DNA of 12,567 bases from CAYOOT01 sp964405665 (GTDB lineage: Bacteria > Bdellovibrionota_C > UBA2361 > SZUA-149 > CAZDWZ01): positions 1 to 12,567 of the forward strand of contig CAYOOT010000077.1 of assembly GCA_964405665.1 (NCBI GenBank), in the 5' to 3' direction. This document shows positions 6,273 to 12,567 of the stretch, in pieces. The first letter of the stretch is position 1, and every line of letters starts with the position of its first letter. The position numbers were made by a program, and so were the translations under genes. The notes under the pieces are model-generated. The model did not search any database. It was not told the origin of the DNA and worked only from the letters and a program-made list of their open reading frames with translations.

Positions 6273-7253
6273 ATGACAAAACAAAATACCGCGTTGATTA
6301 CTGGAATCACCGGCCAAGATGGTTCATATTTAGCAGAACTTCTTTTGGAAAAGGGATATCGTGTAGTCGGAATGAATCGACTGGCATCAACAAACAATCT
6401 GGAACGGATCCAACATTTATTAAAAGATAATAAACTGGAGATTGTAAAAGGAGATTTATTGGATCAAACCGTACTAATTGAGATATTAAAAAAAATTAAG
6501 CCCAATGAAGTTTATAATTTAGCAGCGCAGAGTTTTGTTCCTACAAGTTGGTCTCATCCTGTTCTTACTTCAGAGTATACAGCAATCGGTGTTACGCGTT
6601 TACTGGAAGCAATTCGTCTAGTGGATCCTACTATTCGTTTTTATCAAGCATCCAGTTCTGAAATGTTTGGTAAAGTCAGACAAACTCCGCAAAACGAAGA
6701 AACTCCTTTTTATCCTCGCTCTCCTTATGGTGTGGCAAAAGTTTATGGACATTATATTACGATCAATTATCGTGAAAGCTATGATATGTTCGCGGTTTCC
6801 GGAATGCTTTTTAATCACGAATCTCCTCGCCGGGGAATTGAATTTGTTACTCGCAAAGTTTCCAATGGCGTTGCTAAAATTTATTTAGGTTTGGAAAAAG
6901 ATATACAAATGGGGAACCTTGAAGCGAAACGTGATTGGGGTTTTGCTGGAGATTATGTGCGGGCAATGTGGACAATGTTACAACAAGCTAAACCTGTTGA
7001 TTATGTAATTGGAACTGGTAAGACTCATTCAATTAAAGATCTTTTAAAAACTGCTTTTTCCGTAGTAGGACTGAATTGGGAAGATTATACCAAGGTTAAT
7101 CAAGCGCATATAAGGCCGGCAGAAGTGGATTACCTGATTGCCGATTGCTCTAAAGCAAAAAAAGAAATCGCCTGGAAAGAAACTACTTCTTTTGAGAAAT
7201 TGATTCAAATGATGGTTGAGGCGGATGTGGATCGGTTGAAGAGGGAAATGTGA
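6273..7253 (+). CDS. gmd: GDP-mannose 4,6-dehydratase
   Basis: The 326-residue enzyme converts GDP-D-mannose to GDP-4-keto-6-deoxy-D-mannose, the precursor of GDP-fucose, GDP-rhamnose and related 6-deoxy sugars. It is a short-chain dehydrogenase of the extended type. The dinucleotide-binding motif is GITGQDG (11-17), followed by KGD (59-61) and YNLAAQSFV (81-89). The active site shows SSSE (127-130) and YxxxK as Y152 and K156. The stretch NHESPRRG (181-188) with FVTRKV is highly typical of Gmd. RDWGFAGDYVRAMW (220-233) is the usual C-terminal substrate-domain motif. The length fits the family. No fcl (GDP-fucose synthase) or rmd follows, so the final sugar is undetermined and the next enzyme must be encoded elsewhere. 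It ends the plus-strand operon with TGA, just before the REPIN-like element. Confidence 0.97.
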   Translation: MTKQNTALITGITGQDGSYLAELLLEKGYRVVGMNRLASTNNLERIQHLLKDNKLEIVKGDLLDQTVLIEILKKIKPNEVYNLAAQSFVPTSWSHPVLTSEYTAIGVTRLLEAIRLVDPTIRFYQASSSEMFGKVRQTPQNEETPFYPRSPYGVAKVYGHYITINYRESYDMFAVSGMLFNHESPRRGIEFVTRKVSNGVAKIYLGLEKDIQMGNLEAKRDWGFAGDYVRAMWTMLQQAKPVDYVIGTGKTHSIKDLLKTAFSVVGLNWEDYTKVNQAHIRPAEVDYLIADCSKAKKEIAWKETTSFEKLIQMMVEADVDRLKREM

Positions 7254-7270
7254 AGCTAGTTATTTCTGGA

Positions 7271-7413
7271 TGGACCGCGGACGTCCTCGTCCGCAACCTG
7301 GCTTGTATTTCAGACTGAAATCTCAAAACTAATCGTAAAGAAAATTATTATTAGCCTATGAGACTTCATGCTTTGCTGCGTTCCAGGTTGCGGACGAGGA
7401 CGTCCGCGGTCCA
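7271..7413. repeat. REPIN/MITE-like element with perfect 31-bp inverted ends
   Basis: Arms 7271-7301 and 7383-7413 are perfect reverse complements, 31 bp each, separated by an 81-bp AT-rich centre. Each arm is about 70 percent GC against an AT-rich background, and each contains its own small hairpin (GCGGAC...GTCCGC). Two inverted hairpin-forming units with a spacer match the layout of REPINs, which are moved in trans by RAYT (TnpA-REP, Y1) enzymes; a non-autonomous DNA-transposon derivative is the alternative. The centre holds TTTCAGACTGAAA (7308-7320), another palindrome. The element lies exactly in the 178-bp gap between convergent genes and may act as a two-way terminator. No transposase gene is present. 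Confidence 0.75.
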
Positions 7414-7431
7414 GTGAAATTTAATTTTTAG

Positions 7432-8640
7432 CTATTTAAAAGGATCTTCTTCGTCGATTTTAGGTGTAAAAGCTCTTCTCCCCGGTATTTGAGTTTTAGG
7501 AGTAGGTTGAATTTCAGCTGGATCAAAGCTTCTTGAAGAACCATTTGTTGTTACCCGAAAATTCTTATCCTCAACCCAACCCCCTTTAGCCACAGCCAAA
7601 TCTCCTTTAAAACAGTCCCAGAAAAATGTTTTGGTGCTGACCATTCTTTCTAAAACATAGTGAGGAACTGCTTCTTGGGGGTCATAGGAATTGTTACTTG
7701 AAACAGAATTTTCAGTTAAGTTACGAATTCTAGCAACTGCTTCTCCACCTTTAACTTTAGAAAAAGAAATTTCCTTAGCCTCTTTTCTGACATAAAATTC
7801 TTCGACACTGCCATCAGCTGATTTTATTGCTATTTTATCAGGGCTATTATTAGAAAATAAGCGATTGACTTCTTCATTGTTAATTAAGATTTTATTTCTA
7901 TCGGATTTGGGAACAATTTTTATTTCAAAAGTTGAACTTTCTTTATCAGAATGCTTAACTCCATATTGATAACACTGACTCATATTGGTATCAATTAAAT
8001 GGCGCCGAGAATTCAATTGATAACGTGCTTCTAATTCTACTTTGGGAGGTAGTCCTAGTCTCACTACCCCTGCTGGCATTCCTGCTAGACCAGTATTGCA
8101 AAGTTGATTAGCATCGACACAGTGGATCTGGCCTTTGTTGTCTTTGAAAGTAAAACTTCCTTTAATAAAAGTTTGATCTTTTTCAATTTTATTATTACTG
8201 GGGTGTAAAGCAACTTCTCCCAATTTTTGTCCTTTCTCATCTAACAATAAATTACCGACTAAAAAATATTGAGTTGCTTTAGAATCGACCCAACTTCCTT
8301 CTAGTTGTCCTTTAGAATTGCGTTTCCCATCAGAGAGATATTCTTTTAAAACTCCTTTTTCATTTACAAAAAGATGTTTTTGTAAATGATAGCCAGTGCA
8401 AGGATCCTGATATTTAAATGTTTTAAAATCAAAAGTTCTTCCACCTGTTGCATTTTGAGATATTTTGGAGGAACCTGCTTTTTGATTTAATGTCCATTCT
8501 AATTTCTCAAAAAGTTGTTGTCCAGCTGCGTAAGAATCAGTTTGTTTGCTTGGCAAAGATTGAGGAAGAGCTGCTTGCGGCTCTCTTCTTTCTATTGGCC
8601 TTTGTGCCGGTGTTGCTTGTGGTTTCTCTTGTATGCCCAC
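7432..8640 (-). CDS. Unassigned 402-residue soluble protein
   Basis: I do not recognise this protein. It starts at GTG 8640, with AAGG 7 nt upstream, and ends with TAG. There is no signal peptide or membrane segment. Residues 1-33 are a Pro/Gln-rich, probably disordered leader (PQATPAQRPIERREPQAALP). Residues 60-245 look beta-rich, with several short 'EKG' or 'DNKG' turns between strands (HLFVNEKGVLKEYL, NLLLDEKGQKLGEV, SFTFKDNKGQIHC) that may be degenerate internal repeats. Residues 250-350 are mixed, and the last 45 are again low-complexity, ending DEEDPFK. Cysteines are at 81, 174, 181, 223 and 343. It follows the glycosyltransferase gene by 65 nt on the same strand and faces gmd across the REPIN-like element. 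The coding call rests on its length, codon use like its neighbours, and a plausible start site. A role as an effector, structural or regulatory protein cannot be told. Confidence 0.75.
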   Translation of the reverse strand: MGIQEKPQATPAQRPIERREPQAALPQSLPSKQTDSYAAGQQLFEKLEWTLNQKAGSSKISQNATGGRTFDFKTFKYQDPCTGYHLQKHLFVNEKGVLKEYLSDGKRNSKGQLEGSWVDSKATQYFLVGNLLLDEKGQKLGEVALHPSNNKIEKDQTFIKGSFTFKDNKGQIHCVDANQLCNTGLAGMPAGVVRLGLPPKVELEARYQLNSRRHLIDTNMSQCYQYGVKHSDKESSTFEIKIVPKSDRNKILINNEEVNRLFSNNSPDKIAIKSADGSVEEFYVRKEAKEISFSKVKGGEAVARIRNLTENSVSSNNSYDPQEAVPHYVLERMVSTKTFFWDCFKGDLAVAKGGWVEDKNFRVTTNGSSRSFDPAEIQPTPKTQIPGRRAFTPKIDEEDPFK

Positions 8641-8705
8641 GTTTATACCTTAAAATTTTTTACTTATATATCTGTTATGAGTCGGTATTTAGAAATCGTG
8701 TGCAA

Positions 8706-10649
8706 CTATTTTTCTAAGATTATTTCGCTAATTGACCAATCGAAGAATGTATCGGAACCAGTTTGAATTAAATTTATTTTGCTAGCCTCAACTGCCTGAA
8801 AATGAAGGAAAACATTGTTTTCTTGATAATATCTAAGGGCTCGATATTGCCCATCATTTAGAATGAGTTGTTTACTCTGGTCTGTTTTTTCAACTTCGAT
8901 TTCCAAACCTCTGGGAAAATCTGTCTCATAATTGTTCTCTAGAATACTTATTCCACTAATTTTTTGAGGTGGGCTGAGATCAATACTAAAAGTCATTCCA
9001 GGTTTTTGTGGTTCGCCTGTCCCCCAACGGGTTTTTAGATCTTTATCTAACACCAAAGAAGTTAAATCATTATGTTGTGTCGCAGTGATCTTAAAAGAGT
9101 TCTTTTCAAGTTCGATTGGGTTAACATAAAGCGGATTAATCTCATAAAGCAAAAAATACCCAGGAAATCCAACTTTTTTAAATTGATAGCCCATGGCAGT
9201 TAAGGCTGTTTCAATAATTGGAGTTTGCATCGGAGAAAGTAAAAGGGGAATTTGGTCTTCGGGAAATTGGGCTTTGATTTCTTCTCTGTAAGAATTGATT
9301 CTTGTTTGCCGCGGGGTTTGAAAAACTAAAAACTTTATTTCTTCCCTTGTTTCAAAAGCCAGGCGGTAACCTATCCAGTAATTTGTTCTAATGGCTTTAA
9401 TTTGATGTTCTTTTAGCCAGTTGATTAGCTCCTGATGATCTTTGGCAACGCGATCAAAGTGAAATATTACCGGCTCTCCCGGGATTGCTCTACCTCCGAC
9501 ATAAGCCGAAGCTAGATTTAATGAAATAATCATTAGGAATAAAATCATCGCCAGTTGCCGGGAATACAGTCTGATTTTTTCTAAAGCAAGAGCAAGTATA
9601 CAAAATATTCCCAAGTAAGAAGGAAGGAGATAGCGGGGTGCCTGATAAAGGTAACCAAAGGAACTTAAAACGAATATTCCATAGCAGCTCAGGAGAAATA
9701 AAACTATCAACAGACTTTCTTTCTTAAAAATTTTTAATCTTTCACTGAAGAAATAAAAGAAAATAATAATTCCATAGAATAAGTAAAAGACAGTTGTAGA
9801 ATTGGGGAAAATATCATTTGCCTCCCAAAATCTTTTTGCTCCCAAGAGGATCGGGATGGAATCAGTAAATAAGCCAGAGAGATGATCACCATAATCACTT
9901 TGCTTGGCGCTTTTAAACATTTCGAAAGAAACAAAGTTGTTTTTAATATTATAAACCCAAAAAGGAAGTCCGCCGATAATAAAAGCCGCTAGAGATAGAG
10001 CAAGATTTTTCAAGGTAAAAAGACTTTTTTCTTTTAGTTTTAAATTTACTTCCCAACTTTTCCAAAAAAGAACGAAGACAATGGGAACAATAAAAAAAAT
10101 AATTTGATTATTTACCCACCAACCCAGGCCTAGGATTAAACTGATCAAGATCAAATAATTACTAGGAATAACCTTGTTTTTAAGAGCTTTCAAAGTTAAA
10201 TATAAAGCTAATGCTCCGATAAAAACCAACTCAATAAAACCGCCTCTGGTTTTTCCGCTCCAAATAATTAAGGATACTGGCGGAATTGCTGTAAAAATTG
10301 CGGCGAGTTTTGCAGTAAAAGAGTTTTTAAGTTCTAAGCCGATAAAAAACATCAAAGGGATTAAGAGAATTGAAAATAAAAGAGGAATCACTTTTAAGGT
10401 TATATTGGAAATCCCAAAAAGTTTAAAAACCCCGGCAGTTAAAATAGCTTCCAAACTTCCCATGTAATGCTGTCCGTAATAGAAAGTAGGGATGTCTTTT
10501 CCCTCAAGTATATGTTTAGCCATCAAGCCGACAATGGCTTCATCCGCATCAATTATAAAATTACAGGGAATTAGAAAATCTAAGCGTAAGGCCAGGCCCA
10601 ATACCATCAACAAGAGCAGCAAAAAATAATCTTTTTTAAAAATATTCAA
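8706..10649 (-). CDS. GT39-like membrane glycosyltransferase with C-terminal discoidin-like domain
   Basis: The 647-residue protein starts at TTG 10649, the first possible start after an in-frame stop and 6 nt past the dapB stop; no Shine-Dalgarno sequence is visible. About ten to twelve membrane helices fill residues 8-385. The first external loop carries the GT-C acidic motif DADE (34-37) followed by FYYGQHYMGSLE (56-67), typical of PMT/ArnT-related (GT39) enzymes that use polyprenyl-phosphate sugars. Residues about 400-505 form a soluble region. Residues about 515-645 resemble an F5/8 type C (discoidin, galactose-binding-like) beta-sandwich, with SLVLDKDLKTRWGTGEPQ, MTFSIDLSPPQKISGISI and a final WSISEIILE strand. 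The enzyme probably transfers a sugar to a lipid, glycan or protein on the outer face of the membrane, and the end domain may hold the acceptor glycan. The exact substrate is unknown. It is co-directional with dapB and probably on the same transcript. Confidence 0.87.
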   Translation of the reverse strand: MNIFKKDYFLLLLLMVLGLALRLDFLIPCNFIIDADEAIVGLMAKHILEGKDIPTFYYGQHYMGSLEAILTAGVFKLFGISNITLKVIPLLFSILLIPLMFFIGLELKNSFTAKLAAIFTAIPPVSLIIWSGKTRGGFIELVFIGALALYLTLKALKNKVIPSNYLILISLILGLGWWVNNQIIFFIVPIVFVLFWKSWEVNLKLKEKSLFTLKNLALSLAAFIIGGLPFWVYNIKNNFVSFEMFKSAKQSDYGDHLSGLFTDSIPILLGAKRFWEANDIFPNSTTVFYLFYGIIIFFYFFSERLKIFKKESLLIVLFLLSCYGIFVLSSFGYLYQAPRYLLPSYLGIFCILALALEKIRLYSRQLAMILFLMIISLNLASAYVGGRAIPGEPVIFHFDRVAKDHQELINWLKEHQIKAIRTNYWIGYRLAFETREEIKFLVFQTPRQTRINSYREEIKAQFPEDQIPLLLSPMQTPIIETALTAMGYQFKKVGFPGYFLLYEINPLYVNPIELEKNSFKITATQHNDLTSLVLDKDLKTRWGTGEPQKPGMTFSIDLSPPQKISGISILENNYETDFPRGLEIEVEKTDQSKQLILNDGQYRALRYYQENNVFLHFQAVEASKINLIQTGSDTFFDWSISEIILEK

Positions 10650-10655
10650 TTTTAT

Positions 10656-11387
10656 TTATAACAGATGCTCTAGACCGTAATATAACTCTGAATGTTTTAG
10701 CACTTCTTTACAAGCAAGGCAGACCCCCGGCATAAAAGATTCTCGATGGTTAGAATCATGTCTGATTGTTAAAGCTTGAGCTTTACCGCCAAAAATAACT
10801 TCTTGATGGGCCACAAATCCTGGCAATCTTACCGAATGAATAGTAATATTATTATGTTTTGCTCCTCTTGCTCCGGGAATTAAAGCAACTTCTTCTTTTA
10901 CTGCAGTTGGAATTTTTGCTCTTGTTTGAGAAATTAATTCCGCAGTTCTGATTGCAGTTCCTGAAGGGGAATCCACTTTGCCATCATGGTGTGTTTCAAT
11001 AATTTCCACATCGGGTAAATATTTTGCTGCCTCTTGTGCAAACTTCATCATTAAAACAGCGCCAATGGCAAAATTAGGAGCAATCACACCGCTTATTTTT
11101 TTTTCTGCGGCTAAGACTTGCAGTTTTTTTACATCATCTTCTTTAAAGCCGCTTGTTCCAATCACTGGCCTTGCTCCGGCTTCAATAATAATTTTAGTAT
11201 TTTTAAAACCTGAAGCGGCAGTTGTAAAATCTACAACAACTTCTGCTTTGTTTTTCAGTATTTCAGCTCGCAAATCATCTTCGGAATCTGTTTGGGCTAC
11301 TAATTCCAATTCCGAATCGGCCAATACTGCTTTAACAACTTCCTGGCCCATTCGACCTTTGGCACCATTTACCAATACTCTTATCAT
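10656..11387 (-). CDS. dapB: 4-hydroxy-tetrahydrodipicolinate reductase
   Basis: DapB catalyses the NAD(P)H-dependent reduction step of the diaminopimelate/lysine pathway in the cytoplasm, feeding peptidoglycan and lysine synthesis. The 243-residue length is normal, slightly shorter than the E. coli enzyme. It shows the dinucleotide motif GAKGRMG (8-14), VVDFTTAASG (51-60), VIGTSGF (75-81), APNFAIGA (103-110), and the catalytic signature ETHHDGKVDSPSGTA (131-145) with H133/H134 and K137. The C-terminal IHSVRLPGFVAHQEVIFG (183-200) is also conserved. Its ATG is supported by AAGGAG 5 nt upstream. No other dap gene is in the window, so the pathway genes are scattered. The glycosyltransferase gene begins 6 nt after the stop, so the two are likely co-transcribed. 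The assignment is firm. Confidence 0.97.
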   Translation of the reverse strand: MIRVLVNGAKGRMGQEVVKAVLADSELELVAQTDSEDDLRAEILKNKAEVVVDFTTAASGFKNTKIIIEAGARPVIGTSGFKEDDVKKLQVLAAEKKISGVIAPNFAIGAVLMMKFAQEAAKYLPDVEIIETHHDGKVDSPSGTAIRTAELISQTRAKIPTAVKEEVALIPGARGAKHNNITIHSVRLPGFVAHQEVIFGGKAQALTIRHDSNHRESFMPGVCLACKEVLKHSELYYGLEHLL

Positions 11388-11392
11388 GATCG

Positions 11393-11398
11393 CTCCTT
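11393..11398 (-). promoter_or_regulatory. Shine-Dalgarno of dapB
   Basis: AAGGAG on the minus strand, 5 nt before the dapB ATG at 11387. It is a full consensus site and fixes the start. Confidence 0.75.
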
Positions 11399-11486
11399 AG
11401 CTAATGAAATCAGAGGATTAAGCTATCATATTTATTATATATTTTTCAAACCGGGAGTTTGGCTTTGCAGTAAAATAGTGATAATA

Positions 11487-11523
11487 TACAGATCTTTAGT
11501 GGAAAATGGCTTTACGATCTGTA
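11487..11523. promoter_or_regulatory. 8-bp inverted repeat in divergent intergenic region
   Basis: TACAGATC (11487-11494) and GATCTGTA (11516-11523) are perfect inverted halves separated by 21 bp. They lie between dapB and the divergent ATPase gene, just upstream of the putative plus-strand promoter. The spacing would place the two halves about three helical turns apart centre to centre, so a dimeric or looping regulator site is possible, as is a simple RNA hairpin. No regulator gene is adjacent. Confidence 0.35.
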
Positions 11524-11534
11524 GTTTAGCTCGC

Positions 11535-11562
11535 ATAACAGTTTATTATAGTTACTTATAAT
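11535..11562 (+). promoter_or_regulatory. Putative sigma70-like promoter of the ATPase gene
   Basis: TATAAT at 11557-11562 is a perfect -10 box. ATAACA at 11535-11540 matches four of six -35 positions, with a 16-bp spacer. Transcription would begin near 11569, leaving a leader of only about 10 nt before the ATG at 11579, with no Shine-Dalgarno sequence. That fits a near-leaderless message. Confidence 0.4.
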
Positions 11563-11578
11563 CATTCATTAGTAGTTG

Positions 11579-12567
11579 ATGAAAACCTATCTGATTAAAA
11601 TCCCTTATGAAAACACCAAAGCAGCAGCTGCTGCTTTTGAAGATGTTTTTACGCAATTGCATGAAACTTTAAGAGGGGAAAAAATTTCTTTTGAATTGTT
11701 AGCAACCGGACAAAATTTAGCATTTTGTTTTAGTGCTAATGATGCGGCAGCGGAAGTTTTATCTGGCCAAGTCTATGCGCTTATTCCTGATGCTGATATT
11801 TTAGAAATTTCAGATTTTACCAGAAAGACCGGAAAAAACATGCGCTTTGTCAGTTCGGAGATTAGCTTAAAGCGCAATGATTTATTTTCTTTAAAACTTT
11901 ATAAGGAATTCGAAGGAGATTCACTTTCAGGATTATTAAGCGTTTTGTCGCATTGTGTTCCCGGAGAAATGGTTTTTGTACAAATTGTTACCCGATCAGT
12001 AAAAGATACAGGATTTCATCATTTAAGATTAAATATTAGAAAAAAATTTGATGCAATTCGGCATTTTTTTAGAATCAAGTACTGGTTTAAAAAAGGGATA
12101 GGCCAGACAATCAAAGAAAAAATTTCAGAAAAAACCAAATCACGCTTATTTCGTTGTAATATCAGATTAGCGGCTCTTTCTAACGATCCTAAATTAGATC
12201 CTAATATTCGTTTGCAAGCGCTGATTGGAGCAATGTCTAATTTTAATACATTGGATCATAACCAAATCAAAGTTGGGAAAACAAAGCGCTTAGTGGATTT
12301 ATATAAATTTCAAAATCGTTTACTAGTCGGCGGATTTTTACTTTCTACAAAAGAACTGGCAACAATGTTTCACCTTCCCAGCTCTAAAGAAATTCCCAAC
12401 TTGGTGCATGTGCTTTCTCGCAAAGAAGCTCCGCCTAAGGATTTACCAACAAATCCTTCCGATCCTGACACTTCTTTTTTTGGTGTAACAAATTTTAGAA
12501 ATCAGTTTGTGCCGTTTGGTATTAAAAGAAGCGATCGCCGTCGGCACTTATATGTTTTAGGAAAATC
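11579..12567 (+). CDS. VirD4/TraD/HerA-like conjugation-type ATPase, N-terminal part only
   Basis: The frame starts at ATG 11579 and is open to the window edge, giving 329 residues. The visible part is the long N-terminal region that precedes the motor domain. Features I recognise from Patescibacteria coupling-protein-like ATPases are SFELLATGQNLAFCF (about 36-50), QVYALIPDADILE (about 63-75), LSTKELATMFHLPS (about 254-267), APPKDLP and finally FGIKRSDRRRHLYVLGK (313-329). In related proteins the last stretch leads directly into Walker A (GKTGxGKS/T), so the gene appears cut at the P-loop's first Gly-Lys. Such ATPases pump DNA in type IV secretion or conjugation, or act in related DNA or pilus processes. 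A basic segment with aromatic residues (about 157-186) is not clearly a membrane helix. The match is from memory of the family. Its neighbours to the right are unseen, so whether a full secretion locus follows is unknown. Confidence 0.75.
   Translation, partial: MKTYLIKIPYENTKAAAAAFEDVFTQLHETLRGEKISFELLATGQNLAFCFSANDAAAEVLSGQVYALIPDADILEISDFTRKTGKNMRFVSSEISLKRNDLFSLKLYKEFEGDSLSGLLSVLSHCVPGEMVFVQIVTRSVKDTGFHHLRLNIRKKFDAIRHFFRIKYWFKKGIGQTIKEKISEKTKSRLFRCNIRLAALSNDPKLDPNIRLQALIGAMSNFNTLDHNQIKVGKTKRLVDLYKFQNRLLVGGFLLSTKELATMFHLPSSKEIPNLVHVLSRKEAPPKDLPTNPSDPDTSFFGVTNFRNQFVPFGIKRSDRRRHLYVLGK

Noticed and set aside
7302..7382. A small gene or structured RNA in the centre of the 143-bp element.
   Set aside because: No open frame of meaningful length and, apart from one 6-bp palindrome, no convincing fold beyond the terminal arms.
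11421..11449. TTGAAA and TATAAT on the minus strand upstream of dapB as a promoter pair.
   Set aside because: They are only 4 nt apart, and the downstream TATGAT is 13 nt away. No acceptable spacing was found, though dapB must have a promoter in this AT-rich gap.
11461..11560. Stretch with GTTTAGCTCGC, reminiscent of a tRNA D-arm.
   Set aside because: No acceptor stem, anticodon arm or T-arm GTTCRA motif can be paired around it on either strand.

Overview
The window is about 12.6 kb of AT-rich bacterial DNA using the standard bacterial code: TAA, TAG and TGA all act as stops, so it is not a TGA-recoded lineage. The clearest hint to the organism is the gene cut by the right edge. It resembles the large conjugation-type ATPases (VirD4/TraD/HerA-like) with a long N-terminal domain that I know mainly from Patescibacteria (CPR). 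Several genes lack a Shine-Dalgarno sequence, and TTG and GTG starts are frequent. Against a very reduced genome are a complete dapB, an exported MsrB and a large hybrid sensor kinase, so a better-equipped Patescibacteria lineage or a neighbouring candidate phylum are both possible. This placement is inference.

Layout, left to right. The first 4.4 kb is on the minus strand. Read in the direction of transcription it holds an exported methionine sulfoxide reductase (msrB), a short DUF445 membrane protein that appears to start with AUU overlapping the msrB stop, a GAF-GAF-PAS-HisKA-HATPase-REC hybrid kinase, a strong hairpin with a T-tract, and a HEAT-repeat lipoprotein cut by the left edge.

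From 4467 to 7253 a plus-strand operon runs divergently. It has a DUF1232 plus J-domain membrane protein, an 11-nt overlap into a membrane-anchored phosphodiester glycosidase (NAGPA/DUF2233), a small DUF4254-like helical protein, and GDP-mannose 4,6-dehydratase (gmd). The theme looks like surface polysaccharide synthesis or trimming.

Between gmd and the convergent minus-strand block lies a 143-bp element with perfect 31-bp GC-rich inverted ends, built like a REPIN or small MITE. The minus block (11387 to 7432) is dapB, a GT39-like membrane glycosyltransferase with a C-terminal discoidin-like domain, and a 402-residue protein I cannot assign.

A divergent intergenic region (11388-11578) with an inverted repeat and a fair sigma70-like promoter leads into the plus-strand ATPase gene, which runs off the right edge just at its expected Walker A motif. 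No stretch over 300 bases lacks a gene. I found no rRNA, tRNA, CRISPR array or complete transposase gene. The most interesting signals are the AUU start/stop overlap, the REPIN-like element, and the unassigned 402-residue protein.
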